A stretch of 64,000 bases of DNA from Symbiodinium microadriaticum (GCA_001939145.1 LSRX01000183.1:554582-618581), one strand, 5' to 3'. Shown: positions 44,270-55,250, counted from the first letter of the stretch. The notes: generated by a model not told the origin, from the sequence alone. Program-made: numbers and translations.

Positions 44270-44607
44270 CAGAGCACATAGGGTCCAGGATTATTGGCCG
44301 AGGGTTTGCTAAGGCTTCGAATTCGCAGGGCCCAGGTCAAGGACCCAACGCCCCAGACCCCGTAGTGAATCCACTGTCCCACAACCCCACAAAGAAGGCG
44401 CAGAAAAATAGCGCCAAGACTCCAACTTAATTTCAAACTCACAGGTTCCCCTAAACCCTTTAAAGGAGCCCATTGAAGGAACTCTGAGAAGCAGCTTGTC
44501 TTGCGTGCGTCCACGGGGCATTTTGGCGTACATCTCTGCCCGTGTGTGAGAGTGTTGCCCTGGCAGAAACGAGAATCACATGCTCTCCTGCCGTGCTCTC
44601 CCCCCAA
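44263..44607 (-). CDS. Exon with sushi-like module, middle part
   Basis: A 114-codon frame. Its first ~40 residues contain SRFCQGNTLTHGQRCTPKC followed by …ARKTSCFSEFLQ, fitting C..G..…HG..C.P.C…C of the module. The later part passes through a CCTAAACCC word, so the exon probably ends near 44455. A second frame (44533-44309) is also open. Confidence 0.5.
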   Translation of the reverse strand: MGGEHGRRACDSRFCQGNTLTHGQRCTPKCPVDARKTSCFSEFLQWAPLKGLGEPVSLKLSWSLGAIFLRLLCGVVGQWIHYGVWGVGSLTWALRIRSLSKPSANNPGPYVLCL

Positions 44608-44622
44608 CGAGTCCTAAGTACC

Positions 44623-44649
44623 GATATATATATATATATATATATATAT
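44623..44649. repeat. TA microsatellite
   Basis: About 13 uninterrupted TA units. Confidence 0.95.
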
Positions 44650-44989
44650 GAGGAATACTTACCTAAACCGTAGGAGCAATTCCTACTATAGAAACCCTGC
44701 CTTCTGTTGTATGCCTACATGTAGGACCCTTCGGGTCCCGATAACGAATAAAATTCGGTTTATAGGCTTCAGGATTGTCCTCATATCTTCAAACCTCAAG
44801 GCATCCGATGCATCATGCCATGAAACTTATGCCATCGTAGGGGGAGCCCGGAGCAACAGCAAGCCTCAGGTGCAAAAAGCGATCTAGGAATATGTAATAA
44901 GCCCAGAGGCTCTGAAGTTCAAGCTTGCCTACGTGGCTAGAAAGTCTCTAGTGGTCTTGGGCAGTGCACACTAGGTCCTAGGTAGCCGC

Positions 44990-45890
44990 AGAAAAATGAT
45001 TCCTGTTCCTGGGAGCTAATCATCAAACAGGTAGCAGTAATCCGCAAACGCTGAGAACCCTCAGCGCCAGGCCTTTGTTACAAAACAACATAGAACAGAC
45101 CCCAACTTATGAAACCCTTCCAAAATGTGAAAGCCGTAGATGTTGCATCCCCTAAACCTGTAAACCCTAAACCCCTAAACCCCAAACCTATCCCCTACGC
45201 CTCGGCACAGGTGGGGTTCATAGAGTTGGCCACGTACGGCATGTCACCTTCAAATTGGCTCTTGGAGGCTGCTGCGGTTTAGGGTTGAGAATTTAGGGGT
45301 TTGGGGTTTGGACTTGGGCTTTTAAGACGCTTTGGAGCCAATGTTGGGGGTTGAGACTTCGCTTCTTGTACTAGGGATGAGGAACTTAGCTTCACCTACC
45401 ATCGTTCTACTACAATAGGAGCACACAGCAAATCATTGCTTTCCTCACTGACGTATTCCATGCACGACTTCCGTTGCCTAGCAAAGCTCTTTGCAGAAAA
45501 ACCCGAACTTCAAGGACCCCAATGATTCGCACAAGGTTTCTGCAAAGATTCCCATTATGTGAAGGATTCTACATAGGGTGTTCTTTAAGGGTTTTTATGC
45601 AAGTGTGATATAGGATTCCTATCCATTTCAGAAGCGGGGTATAGTAAATGCTGGACCCGAAACTCCAAGCCAAAGAATCTCCCAGAAATATCTCACCCCG
45701 CATGTACAGTATGCAAAGCCCTAAACCCTGCTTATAAAGGCTTATAAATGAAACACATGGGCCAGAACAATTAAACAGGTTTTTTGGGTATACACTATCC
45801 TAACATTGTAATATCGTCACAATGGGAACCCTGCAGAGTCGAACTGGCAAAACATAGAATGCCTCTAGAGTATCCCACAGCACACTCTGA
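44990..45890. other. Non-coding stretch
   Basis: CCCTAAA words at 45150-45185 and TTTAGGG-like words at 45280-45310; no supportable exon. Confidence 0.5.
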
Positions 45891-45902
45891 AAGCAAAAGT
45901 TA

Positions 45903-46072
45903 TCCCTTAGCATCAAAATAGCCCAAAACCCCTTTTTTTTTGGGGGGGGGGGTCTTTGGGCCCAAAAGCCTTAAAATTCTTACGAGTCCTTTGAGGGTAA
46001 GCAAAACCCTTTTTTTAGGGGGGTCTTTGGGCCCAAAAGCCTTAAAATATGAGTCCTTTGAGGGTAAGGGTT
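45903..46072. mobile_element. Foldback element F2 with internal tandem duplication
   Basis: Left arm CCCTTAGCATCAAAATAGCCC resembles F1. The right part GTCTTTGGGCCCAAAAGCC…GAGTCCTTTGAGGGTAA is present twice, 71 bp apart (45952 and 46023). Homopolymer runs of T and G mark each junction. Confidence 0.7.
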
Positions 46073-46539
46073 TTGGACAAGCCACAGGAGTCGGCTTGGC
46101 ATGCAAAGGTCGCCGGGTCGAGAACTCCACGGCGACAGGCCTCAGTTTGGGATGCCGTTTTAATTTAAGCATTCCCTGAAAGGTCCAAAGTTTAGCAGGT
46201 TAGGGGTCTAGGGTTTAGGGTTTGGGTCGAAGAGCTCCTTTAAAGGCCGAAGAAGGAGCCCTGTTGTAAGAACTCCTCACAGAGTAACCTCCCATCCAAG
46301 AAGCCAGGGAGGTGCGGGATGGACTGTATCCAGCCTGGCCACAGAGGGGTGCGGGCTGCCCCAAAACCCTAAACCCCAGGAGCCCAGGAAAGCTCCAGGA
46401 GGTTTAGCGCTGTATGCAACATTCTTCGGGGACAGGGGGGCGGGGGTCGATTAGGGTTGGGTCTTGTGCAGTTTAGGTTTAGGGTTTTAAGGCCTGGGTA
46501 TGATGGGATTGGTTGAGTTTTCAACAATGAGTACAAGCA

Positions 46540-46541
46540 GT

Positions 46542-46581
<40 letters not shown>
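46540..46581. repeat. CAG/AGC trinucleotide repeat
   Basis: About 13 AGC units. Confidence 0.93.
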
Positions 46582-46582
<1 letters not shown>

Positions 46583-46856
46583 AGACAAACACGGCGGTTG
46601 CATCTATCTCTGCTGGGCTCAATGATGTTTATGTGCAAAGGGCCGGGTAACCCAAGCAACAGAACTACTTTGGAGAGCTTCAGTTACACCGAGCATGTAA
46701 GAAGCCACAGTTAGCGGAGCACCCGAAAGGCCATGGTATGGTGTCGCCTCGCAACGCGGGGTGCACGTTCTCCCACCGCTGATCTTGGCGCCCTCCTGGT
46801 AGCTGGGGCTTCTTGAAATGAGGATCTACGAATTTAGTACACTGAAGCGTTTTAAG

Positions 46857-47141
46857 TCATTTAGGGCCTGTGGTATAAGCGGCTACCAGCAACCATGAAT
46901 GCAGGCTGTTTGGGCCCTGACTGTACATCCTGGACCACAGCTGAGTCTTCACCGTCTGAACACTCCGGTCTTTCTTCTGGCAACCGCTGCAGCCACACAT
47001 ATGACGACCCGACGCCCGCAACCATGGAACTAGAACTCCCCCCCCCCCCCCCCTCCCCTTGGCCGAAATCCAAAACCTGCCAAACCCCTCAACCCAGAAG
47101 CTCACGGAAGGCCCTTCTAAAACCCCCCAAACAAAAACCAA
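46857..47141 (-). CDS. Possible exon; both strands open
   Basis: On minus, …LQRLPEERPECSDGEDSAVV… is protein-like. On +, 46895-47037 reads MNAGCLGPDCTSWTTAESSP…. A C16 run at about 47038-47053 ends the + candidate. I cannot choose the strand; the module-bearing neighbours favour minus. Confidence 0.3.
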   Translation of the reverse strand: MVFVWGVLEGPSVSFWVEGFGRFWISAKGRGGGGGVLVPWLRASGRHMCGCSGCQKKDRSVQTVKTQLWSRMYSQGPNSLHSWLLVAAYTTGPK

Positions 47142-47717
47142 AATCTGTCCCTAGAAGACACCCTTCCAAAAGGGCTCTTGAAGACCGAGAACCCTTACTA
47201 CAGCCACTCTTCAACAACGCCCTACACCTCAAGCCCGAAACCGTTTCTCCAAATCCCCGCGTTCTTTGGCTCCTGACAGCCAACCTGGGGAGCATTCGCC
47301 ACACCTGTGGAGGCTTTGACTTTCAATTAAGTTTCCAGGGCCTCTGGGGATAGTTGGATAGTGCTGAAACTTACGGTGTGGGGTGATACATGTATGTGTA
47401 TATGCACATTAAGAAATTATGTATGTAAGTGCATGTAGAGGTTGGAGTTATACTGTGCTTGGGGCTTCTATAACTTTTTTCAGGTCTGAGTTGGGCCGCG
47501 GGGCTTCGAAGATGTCCTGAGAGTGTTAGCACTGGCAGGTTCAGCTTTCCCGGTGGGGTTTTTGCTCACGTGTAAAAAGCCTTCTCTTTCAATCATCGGC
47601 CTGTCTGGGTCAAGATCCAAGCGGATTCCAAGCTCATGTGCGCCAGGCCCGACAGTTGTGTTGGGAATTGTCTGTGAAAATACTGCTTGCTGACCAGGCC
47701 TATGTATCAGGGGCTGT

Positions 47718-47840
47718 TCACTCTAGCGTGTATTCACAGCCCTCAACCCGTAGCTGACCTGTCACTGCATCGCAGTCATCCTCCGTGCAGATGAAGCCGG
47801 GCGGTGACAGCCTGGTCTTGCAGCGAAGGAGTCCCGGATT
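47718..47840 (-). CDS. Exon-like stretch, end of cysteine module
   Basis: A 40-codon open stretch from after TGA to TGA, reading GLLRCKTRLSPPGFICTEDD and CDAV. This fits the last part of the module (L.C…LSP..F.C). A donor GTCAGC or GTGACA could end it. Confidence 0.42.
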   Translation of the reverse strand, partial: NPGLLRCKTRLSPPGFICTEDDCDAVTGQLRVEGCEYTLE

Positions 47841-48454
47841 TCAGTGCGAGGTTAGAGTCACCCATGCAAGGGTTTCGGGCTTCTGTCGTGCGAGAAGAGA
47901 AGAGGTCAGCAAATCTTCGTGGGCTTGATTGAATTCAATGTACTCTGCCCTCAACCTGAAAATACACAACACCCCGTAAGTATTGTACCCCCACTCTCCG
48001 AGCAGCGTCCCAGCAAAGCATTCGAGCTTCGCCTAGACAGCGGTAAGGGTCTGGGGTTTGGGATTTAATTTAAGGTAGAAAGGCTTTAGCACTCTAGTTG
48101 TGGGTTACGGAGGGAGATGTGGTGTAATCTGCGAGAGCGCAACGTCGAATCCCAATGCTAGTTCCCGTAGTGACGTGCAGTCAAGCTTCGGCTTCAGCTT
48201 AGGTTACTGTAAGCCTGCAGGTTCAGAGTACAACCATTTGCTCAGAGTTCCGCTTTAGAAAATGCCGAAAAGAGCTCTTGGTCGCGAGACCCTGGTGCCG
48301 GGTTTACGGTTTTGGGCTTTTGGCGTCTGGGGTTTCGTGCTATGGGAAAATTGTGGGTTGGGAATACCTAGGGGGCCGGTTTCGGGCTGCAGCGTTCGAG
48401 GCAACGGGGACCCGAGCACAAGGCAAGTAAAGTGGGCACTGAATGCTGGACTAA

Positions 48455-48534
48455 CATGTAGCTAAGTTACGGACCCTTTTGAGTGTGCTGTTTATAAGGC
48501 TCAAAGGGGGGCCCAATTCAGAGAACTACCCATG
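48455..48534. mobile_element. Foldback element C4
   Basis: CATGTAGCTAAGTTACGGAC… and …GGCCCAATTCAGAGAACTAC…CATG are imperfect inverted repeats, family C. Confidence 0.55.
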
Positions 48535-48704
48535 CATGCATGTACAGACCCTGCTTCTTCAAGCTGGCTTGTAGTGGGGCCTGTGGCTTCACTGGACTTG
48601 GAATAATCGTTGCGTCGACAGACTGCATTTTACAATGGGTTCGTTCGTGAAGCTTCGTGTTTGTGATTCAAAAGTCTGGGGGCGGTTATCCTACCAGTCA
48701 TTAT

Positions 48705-48968
48705 CTAGGCCCTGAAGCCTGAAAAGGAACTTTTCCAAGTCACCACAGATGGACTGTAGCCCCTGTCGCAAATCGTGCTGCACTCGGCACCACTTGCCTG
48801 GGCCAAGGACACAAGTGCGCAATCTTGCTTGGATATGTTGCTATGCGAATGAAAAAACAAACAAGTACTGATTGTTCGAAAGATAAGAAGTGGAGGACGA
48901 TTCAAGCGATGGTCGCCATCCATGTACCTGTCCTTGAAGCTGTCGATTCTCCGATATGCAAAAACCAA
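48705..48968 (-). CDS. Exon with sushi-like module (C..GYSPS)
   Basis: An 87-codon minus frame ending in ASGAECSTICDRGYSPSVVT. This matches SG..C…C..GYxPSV of the module. The upstream part (…YRRIDSFKDRYMDGD…) may be exon or intron. Confidence 0.55.
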   Translation of the reverse strand: MVFAYRRIDSFKDRYMDGDHRLNRPPLLIFRTISTCLFFHSHSNISKQDCALVSLAQASGAECSTICDRGYSPSVVTWKSSFSGFRA

Positions 48969-49660
48969 TAATATTCGTTTAGGTAGATTAACTGGAACCG
49001 ATAGATAGATAGATAAACAGATAACTAATTAGATACGAAGCACCATGGACTGTCAGAATGTAGAGTTCAATCCCTCCATTCATGTCTGCCAGGTGGCGAG
49101 GACCGTACCCACAATCCCGCGACAGCCGTTGCCTTGCTTGTCGGTGCTTTAGGGGTGTAGGGGCTTCGGGTTCTTCGGGTTCTTCGGGTTTTCGGGTTTC
49201 TCAAAGTTTTTGCAGACTAAAGCTTTTTGTCTTGCTTTCGGGCCTACTTGGAGGCGGTTTTTGAGTCAATAAGTTTAGCCTCTACTCGCCATAAGCCCTA
49301 AAACAGTAGTTCCTTTTTATATTCCTACTTGCTAGGTTTGGGGCTGTTACACCCTGACGGAACCAGTCCGCCGACGTGATCATCACAGGTTTGCGGCTTC
49401 AGGTCGAAACTAGAGGTTTAAGGCTTTGGGACTTGAATGTGGCGTTTAGAGATCGGAGCTGAGACTTAGAACTTTAGGGTTTTAGGCTCTGGGGTCTACT
49501 TCTTCGACTGACGAAGAGCCGCCAGCTTCTCCCACACCCGAAGCCCGAAGCCCCAATCTGCAAAAGGCCCAAAAAGCCGCAGCAGCCCTGCAAAGGTGTC
49601 GGGGGAATCAACAACTTGATGGGGCTCTCAGAGTCTGAAGGCCCTGAAGGGCTCAATAAA

Positions 49661-49767
49661 GCCGTTGATTATAGAAATCCTGCGTTACTTTAAGGACCCT
49701 AAACTATGGGGATTATGGCATATTCCTTATTATGGGTAATGCAGGATTTATATCATCAACCGTACGG
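49661..49767. mobile_element. Foldback element B2
   Basis: Left GTTGATTATAGAAATCCTGC and right GCAGGATTTATATCATCAAC flank an interior that is the reverse complement of B1 (TAAGGACCCTAAACTATGGG). Confidence 0.85.
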
Positions 49768-50122
49768 TTAGTTGGCATGAAAGCCTTTGCATGCTAAGGC
49801 GGCCTCGGGAGGATTCCATAACGTCTGATGGGCTTGCATGGAAGTCTTAGAGTAGAGGGCGTCAGCACCAGGTCATAGAATGCGACCATGGCCATGAAGG
49901 CAAATAGCCACAGGCATACCCCGGGTACTATGGTAGCTGGATAGCTTCCTGAACAAGGGGCCCCCATCAAGGCTGGGGCAACTCCACATCACCGCATAAG
50001 AAGGGAGCAGTGGTTTTTTTGAGTCGAGGAAAGAAGGGTTCGTTGTGGCACTTTATGGGCCAGGAGGCGTAGGCAATACTTCGATGACTACATAGCACAA
50101 GTGCGGATATACATATAAGATA

Positions 50123-50225
50123 CCTATAGTCTCCATTGTAGTATTTCCTTTTTTGGTTTTAACCAAGTCTACATTAAGGATTCTAAACGGTAACCCCCAA
50201 AAGGAACTACCATGAAGACCATAGG
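50123..50225. mobile_element. Foldback element A5
   Basis: CCTATAGTCTCCATTGTAGT at the left pairs with ACTACCATGAAGACCATAGG at the right. Same orientation as A4. The minus-strand frame SSFWGLPFRILNV is open (50388-50053). Confidence 0.85.
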
Positions 50226-50334
50226 TAGGGTCTTGATGAATTTCCTGTTTCAGAAGGCCTGGGCCAGATTTGGGTCCTCGAAAACTCGAATCGAAGGAAT
50301 ATTTAGCCCACAGCCCTCTTGGGGCAGTCTCCAT

Positions 50335-50437
50335 GACAGGTTTCATCCTTGCATTACCCATAAGAAGGAATACACCCATAGTTCCCATCGTTCAGGGCCC
50401 TTAAGGTAACGCCAAGGATTTCGATCATCCGCCGTAA
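50335..50437. mobile_element. Foldback element B3
   Basis: A diverged B-family copy: GGTTTCATCCTTGCATTACC at the left, GGTAACGCCAAGGATTTCGA at the right, with interior CAGGGCCCTTAAGG. Lies 110 bp from A5. Confidence 0.75.
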
Positions 50438-50496
50438 GGACCCTGAAGTAACAAGTCGAGGAGTCTCTGAGGCCTGGGCTCTAGAGGCATTTTATT

Positions 50497-50616
50497 TTAG
50501 GGTTTAGGGTTTAGGGTTTCAGGTTGGGTTTAGGGTTTAGGGTTTAGGGTTTAAGGTTGGGTTTAGGGTTTAGGATTTAGGGTTTAGGGTTTAGGGTGGG
50601 TTTAGGGTTTAGGTAA
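50497..50616. repeat. TTTAGGG block with periodic TTGGG interruptions
   Basis: Groups of three to five TTTAGGG units separated by GGTTGGGTTTAGGG or GGTGGGTTTAGGG breaks, giving a higher-order spacing of about 40 bp. Confidence 0.9.
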
Positions 50617-50696
50617 ATTATGCCCCTATCTTGTCTCTCAGGGCCATCAGGCAGAGGTTGAAGCTCGCTCATACCAAGCCATGATCCTAACCTGGA

Positions 50697-50792
50697 TACC
50701 CCTAGGCCCCTAAGTAGTCCTTTTTGTGCTTTATATTCTAGAATCCTATAAGGTAGTCCCAAAAAGGAACTAAACTTAGGGGCCTACGGGTA
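50697..50792. mobile_element. Foldback element A6
   Basis: TACCCCTAGGCCCCTAAGTA at the left pairs with CTTAGGGGCCTACGGGTA at the right. The outer arm is like A2. The minus frame GLPYRILEYK is open. Confidence 0.85.
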
Positions 50793-51124
50793 ATATAGAA
50801 GCCTTTAAAGGACACTCTTTGCTTCCTGGCTAATATCCGAGGGGCCTCTGGCATTCGTCACTGTGGGCAGTGGGCAGGCGTTCGGGGTGCACTCGAAGGA
50901 GGCAGGAGTGAGGACCTCGGTTGGTTCTCATGTGAGCTTTTTGTGGAAGGTTCAAGGCTTCTGTCACTGTGTGGCTAAAAGTCCAAAAAAGCCGTGCTTC
51001 GCCAGAAAGGCTCAGAATATTCAGGTATCTGCAATACCAGCTGTCGCTCGAAGCGCGGTACAGCACTCCACCCCGCACAGAAGGCTTAGGGTGTCGGACT
51101 TGGGGGACCCGACACCCTAACGCG

Positions 51125-51535
51125 TCAATGAAACCCAAGACTCCCGATAACCTCCATCCCAACCCGATACCCCCGGATCCTCTCTCTCTCGAGCTCTCTC
51201 ACAGGCATTCCCCGGATCCTCAAAACCCAAAACCCCGAAACCCTAAGACTCCGGAAACCAAACTTCGCTCCACGTGGGTTAGACTGGGATTTTCCACGGA
51301 GTTCTATGCCACCCACCAGAACGCAGAATGCGTGCTCTTGTGGCACATCCCTGATGTGGGTGCCCACTGGAGGTTTCAACTCGCACCCCGGAGCCTCAAT
51401 TAGCGCCCCAAGCCTCCAAACAAATCCTCGGCCCAAGGAGCACCTAAGTTTTTTGACAAACCTACACTGCCTTGCTTGGAAGGCCCGCCCCCCCTGAAAT
51501 TTGGGAACAACTTTTCTACAGCCACATTTGCTCAA
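51125..51535 (-). CDS. Possible exon; both strands open
   Basis: A 136-codon minus frame whose middle reads EAPGCELKPPVGTHIRDVPQ then EHAFCVLVGG, loosely like the first half of the module. On +, 51267-51403 (…FYATHQNAECVLLWHIPDVG…) and 51306-51497 are also open. Confidence 0.33.
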   Translation of the reverse strand: MSKCGCRKVVPKFQGGRAFQARQCRFVKKLRCSLGRGFVWRLGALIEAPGCELKPPVGTHIRDVPQEHAFCVLVGGIELRGKSQSNPRGAKFGFRSLRVSGFWVLRIRGMPVRELERERIRGYRVGMEVIGSLGFH

Positions 51536-51598
51536 AAACCCTGTGCTTTTTCTGATTCCTTACCTTAAACCCTCTCGTTGTGGCCTCCGCCGTGCAGG
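51501..51598 (+). CDS. Possible + exon ending at CAG|GTGAGT
   Basis: GCCGTGCAG|GTGAGT at 51598 is a consensus 5' splice site. The preceding frame reads …KPSRCGLRRAG or …LVVASAVQ. The minus-strand candidate at 51.1-51.5 kb is only marginally overlapped. Confidence 0.25.
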
Positions 51599-51879
51599 TG
51601 AGTTGGTTCACCGAAGCGGTGAACCCACCGATGCACTGGGTCTGGCAGACGGTGCCTGTTGTCGTGTCACGGAAGAGTTCGGAGTCCAGGGATTGGGGTA
51701 CGGTCTCGCATACTCGCAGCGTTTAAGGCTGGGATAAGTCTTCAAGGCTTCAGTGATATGACTCATCGCCAATCTTGTGACCAGTACAAAAGCATCAGAA
51801 ACAAATTCTGTGCAGAAACCACCGGGGATACATCAGGGATTTCAAATACGGTTTGGCGTGTAGTGTATATATCTACACC

Positions 51880-52900
51880 TTTCTATTTATTTATCTATGT
51901 ATAAACATATATATATATATATACACGCACATTTATACCATTATGCCATTGTTGTCTTCATTACAAAGGAACCCTAAACACCATAAGTCTTATAAACCTG
52001 AAGCTCAAGATTTGGGCTCGATGCTTGCAGCTTCGCTTGGGACAGCCCGGGCTTGGCAATTCGGGGCAGACCTAACAGGGGGCTGCACCCCCATAAACCC
52101 TAAACAGAAGGATCAGAGCTGTTTTTGGTGAATAAGGCTTCCCTTCAAGAGGCTCTATATAGTAGAATAATGGCTTTTAATCGGGCTTCTTGAAAGGGGT
52201 CCTATATAATAGAAGAGGGTTTTAGTTTTAGTTTCTGTTATAGGCTGTGACCCCTTAACTACATCGTCAAACCCTAAATCCCTAGTCCCTAAACACTAAA
52301 TCCATCAGTCCGGGGCCCTGAGCCTGAGCCCCCCTGAACCTTAGCCCCCCCCCCAACCTATAGTAGGAAGTTGACACCTATAAACCAAGTAGGCAGGTAG
52401 GTAGATAGGTAACATAGGTCTTCGGAGAGCATAGCGGGCTCAAACCCTCAGCCTTGAGAAGACTCTGGGTAATCTAGGCCCTACTATTATAGGTATTTCG
52501 CTGCTAGAACAAAACCCAAACCACGCCGACCCCGCAATGAGGGATCATACCTCAAATTATACCCTGGTTTTCTGCTGGGTACCTTACAGGGTCGGCCCCG
52601 CCTGAAGCTATGGACTCGCCGGGAACGCCGGTGCAGCCAGAACCGCCTCGATTCCTGAGCTACTGTGCTTAAACAGAGGGTTATAGGGTTCGCAGGGGAC
52701 CTAGCGCGTACTATATTGACATTCTGCAGGTTTCAAAGGGCTTTTCGAGGATTTAGGGTCTTGGGCATACAAGGGTTTCAAAAAGAGGTCCATGGGGGCT
52801 CATGCGGGTGTTATGCAGGCTGTTATAAGGCCCTTTTTTAACGGAGCAGGAGGTGAATATATGAGGGGCCAGGGTAGCTACCCAGCCAAACTTAGGTACT
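51880..52900. other. Non-coding stretch
   Basis: A TA microsatellite at 51905-51923, a CCCTAAA-like cluster at 52265-52350 and GGTAGGTAGATAGG at about 52390. No supportable exon. Confidence 0.45.
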
Positions 52901-52910
52901 CATAACAATA

Positions 52911-52999
52911 CCCTAGGGCTCCAGTTACCTATAGTAGGTTACCAGCCATATAATCTGAAGCCCATTAACCCATTATTTAGGTAACTGGAGCCTATAGGG
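52911..52999. mobile_element. Foldback element E
   Basis: CCCTAGGGCTCCAGTTACCT and AGGTAACTGGAGCCTATAGGG are near-perfect inverted repeats about 50 bp apart. Confidence 0.8.
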
Positions 53000-53144
53000 A
53001 TGTTCCTTGTCGGCCGTTCATTGTACTACACCAGCAACCACTCTAACTTACCCCTAGAACAAGCCTCAGTAGTAAACCCACAAATACAGATTTCTGTGAC
53101 AAAAACAATCGGGCCGTAAACGCACAACGGTGCGTGTTGAATTC

Positions 53145-53354
53145 TCACGTCGCACATGCCCGGCGGCTAGATCGCCTGCATTCTGAAGGTATACATCCGT
53201 GACAGACGGACAGGCCGTCCTGCCGGTTGACGTTTGCAAGGGCTGGTCTGGAATCGTGCGCCCTCCTTTGCGTCCTAGACAACATCCAACGCGTCTTGCA
53301 GCAGACCCACAATAACATGTCGTAATGCAAAATCATGTGCATTGTTCGACGCAT
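53145..53354 (-). CDS. Possible module fragment (weak)
   Basis: A 69-codon frame containing DGLSVCHGCIPSECRR, which could be a decayed C..GYxPS segment. Other minus frames, one beginning after TTGTCTAG with DAKEGARFQTSPCKRQ, are also open. Confidence 0.3.
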   Translation of the reverse strand: MRRTMHMILHYDMLLWVCCKTRWMLSRTQRRAHDSRPALANVNRQDGLSVCHGCIPSECRRSSRRACAT

Positions 53355-53648
53355 CGCATTACCTGAAAAATCGGTAACGGCCAGAGTGCAATTAGCTAAA
53401 TGGACGTCGCTGACATGAACATTGGATAATGCTCTTCTTCAAAGAACCTGAAGTAGACCTGAGCATGCTTCGGAAAACCGTGAGCGCTAGACCCACAACC
53501 CGAAACCTGTCAACACAAGCGTGCCTGTTCTATGCAAACTTTGGACAGAACGGATACGATGCAGGACTCGTGCACGACTAACTGTCGGCAGGAAGACCTG
53601 CGGAGCCCCATTGTTGCATCAGTTTTCAGACTCTTTCTCGAAAGTTAA

Positions 53649-53918
53649 TTAGTATGTAGCCCGAAACCAAAACTGCACCCAAAACGCTCCAGCACAACGT
53701 CGGAAAACGTAAGTTGATTCATTGCGTCTTCTCTGTGCGTGTACTGCGGCAGCAGTGCTCCGAAGATGCACGCTGCACGGAATTGTTCCCAAGCGCCAGG
53801 TCACCACGGGCGGGTTGAAGGCATACATACAAGAAGAGCTTTGTGGATGGAATCCCCCCGATGAACGTATACCCGACTGACAAAACGCTACATGCCCAGG
53901 CTCTTCGATGAAAACATC
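53649..53918 (-). CDS. Likely exon with diverged cysteine module
   Basis: An 89-codon open stretch between TGA (just upstream of 53918) and TAA 53649-53651, missed if an ATG is required. It reads FIEEPGHVAFCQSGIRSSGG…SSCMYAFNPPVVTWRLGTIP, aligning loosely with C..G..I.SG…C..GYxPSV..L…G…P of the module. The later part is basic, then aromatic. Confidence 0.48.
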   Translation of the reverse strand, partial: DVFIEEPGHVAFCQSGIRSSGGFHPQSSSCMYAFNPPVVTWRLGTIPCSVHLRSTAAAVHAQRRRNESTYVFRRCAGAFWVQFWFRATY

Positions 53919-54239
53919 TCAAGCCAAAACGGATGGAGCTTGGACGGAGGCAGCTGTGTTTTGGTCAACCGCACTTCGTGCTTCGACCATCAAGGGGAAA
54001 GCAACAAGTCCCAGTAAAACTTTCCAACACAAGGATTTTTGGAGTTTCGGGTATCAGGTTTGGGGTTTCAGATGCAAGTCGGGAATTGGATTTAAGGTTT
54101 CATCGGGGTTTGGGTTTTAAATACGGTGAGGGTTCAGGGCCTGCAGGGGTTTGAGATGAATGGAGCTCGACCCCCGAAAGGATTCTGGTGCTACGAAAAG
54201 GAAGGACGAGAGGTGCTTGGCCCATGGAAACCCTAAACA

Positions 54240-54312
54240 CTAAAAACCCTATAAACCCTATAAGCCCTATAAGCCCTATAAGCCCTATAAACCCTATAAA
54301 CCCTAAACCCTG
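54240..54312. repeat. CCCTATAA(A/G) variant of the telomere-like repeat
   Basis: Nine-base CCCTATAAG/CCCTATAAA units, at least six in tandem, lead into canonical CCCTAAACCCT. A locally amplified variant. Confidence 0.85.
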
Positions 54313-54332
54313 AGTCAAAAAGAAACCAAAAG

Positions 54333-54620
54333 GGCGGTTCTCTAAGTTGGGTTCCCATTCAGGGCTCCGTAAAGGGATCTATAAGGGTTTCGGTAGGGTT
54401 TCCATAAGGGTAATATAACGGTTATGGGTAATTCTCCGAATTCGGTTCCCTTTTAATCCAGGGTTCCTTGCAAGGATCTATAGGGGCTTATGTAGGGTGT
54501 CCATGAGGATACTATCAGGGTTCTATATGAGTAGTTCTCTAAATTATGGCTACCCTCTACTTTTTGTCCAGTATCCTAGGGGAACTGAGAAACCAATTTG
54601 GTGATGGTAGTATAGGAACA
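54333..54620. repeat. Three direct copies of a 93-103 bp unit
   Basis: GGCGGTTCTCTAAGTTGGG, GGGTAATTCTCCGAATTCGG and GAGTAGTTCTCTAAATTATGG begin units at 54333, 54426 and 54529. Each is followed by TTCC…AGGGATCTATAGGG-like sequence. The starts match the left arm of foldback family C. Confidence 0.7.
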
Positions 54621-54719
54621 TAGAAACCCAAAAGGGGTAAAGATTACCTGCTCTACTACTAAGACTAAGATAGACTTGAAGGTTCACCAAGTACTTGCAA
54701 ACCAGGTCCCGGTTTCGTG

Positions 54720-54850
54720 AACGAAACCCTAAACCCTATAAAGCTCTCAACCCTAAACCCCCAAAACCCCTGAAAACCCTAAACCCTAGGCCCTAAACCC
54801 TAATGCCCTGAGCCCTCGACTCCAAACCCAACTTCACCTCCAACCCTAAA
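54720..54850. repeat. CCCTAAA-type block
   Basis: Degenerate CCCTAAACCC sequence with CCCAAAACCC and CCCTAATGCC variants. Confidence 0.85.
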
Positions 54851-55250
54851 CCATTCATGACGGCAAGGAATGAACCGTTTTCGGCTCCCTTCCTGGTTGG
54901 CGTATGTCGCTTTGGGGGGCTTAGGGATTGGTGTTTTGGTGCGCCGTGCAGGGCTTGGGATTCTGTACCACGGAACCTTTTGGAGCGTGACTATGAGGGT
55001 CTGGGGTTTAGGGTGCAGACGAGGGGCAGAACGGCTTCTAGTATGGTTTTGGAGTATATGATAGTGTAGTGGAAAAGGGACTGTAAGGGAATGTTGCTAC
55101 TAGTTATTCCGACCGCCATGCCACAGGGCTTGAGTTTAGGGCATGTCGACATGTTTGCTCCTTGCCTGCAGCTTCAACTCCTGAACCGTAGAAGAGACGG
55201 GGCAAGTGATAAACTTTCAGCACTCTGAGTCTGAACCTCACAACCCAAAT

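Noticed and set aside
46369..46659. Minus-strand frame with a run of cysteines
   Set aside because: It reads the CAG trinucleotide repeat; the cysteines are not part of a domain.
49055..49085. GTTCAATCCC resembling a tRNA B box
   Set aside because: The upstream sequence is a GATA microsatellite with no A box or acceptor stem.
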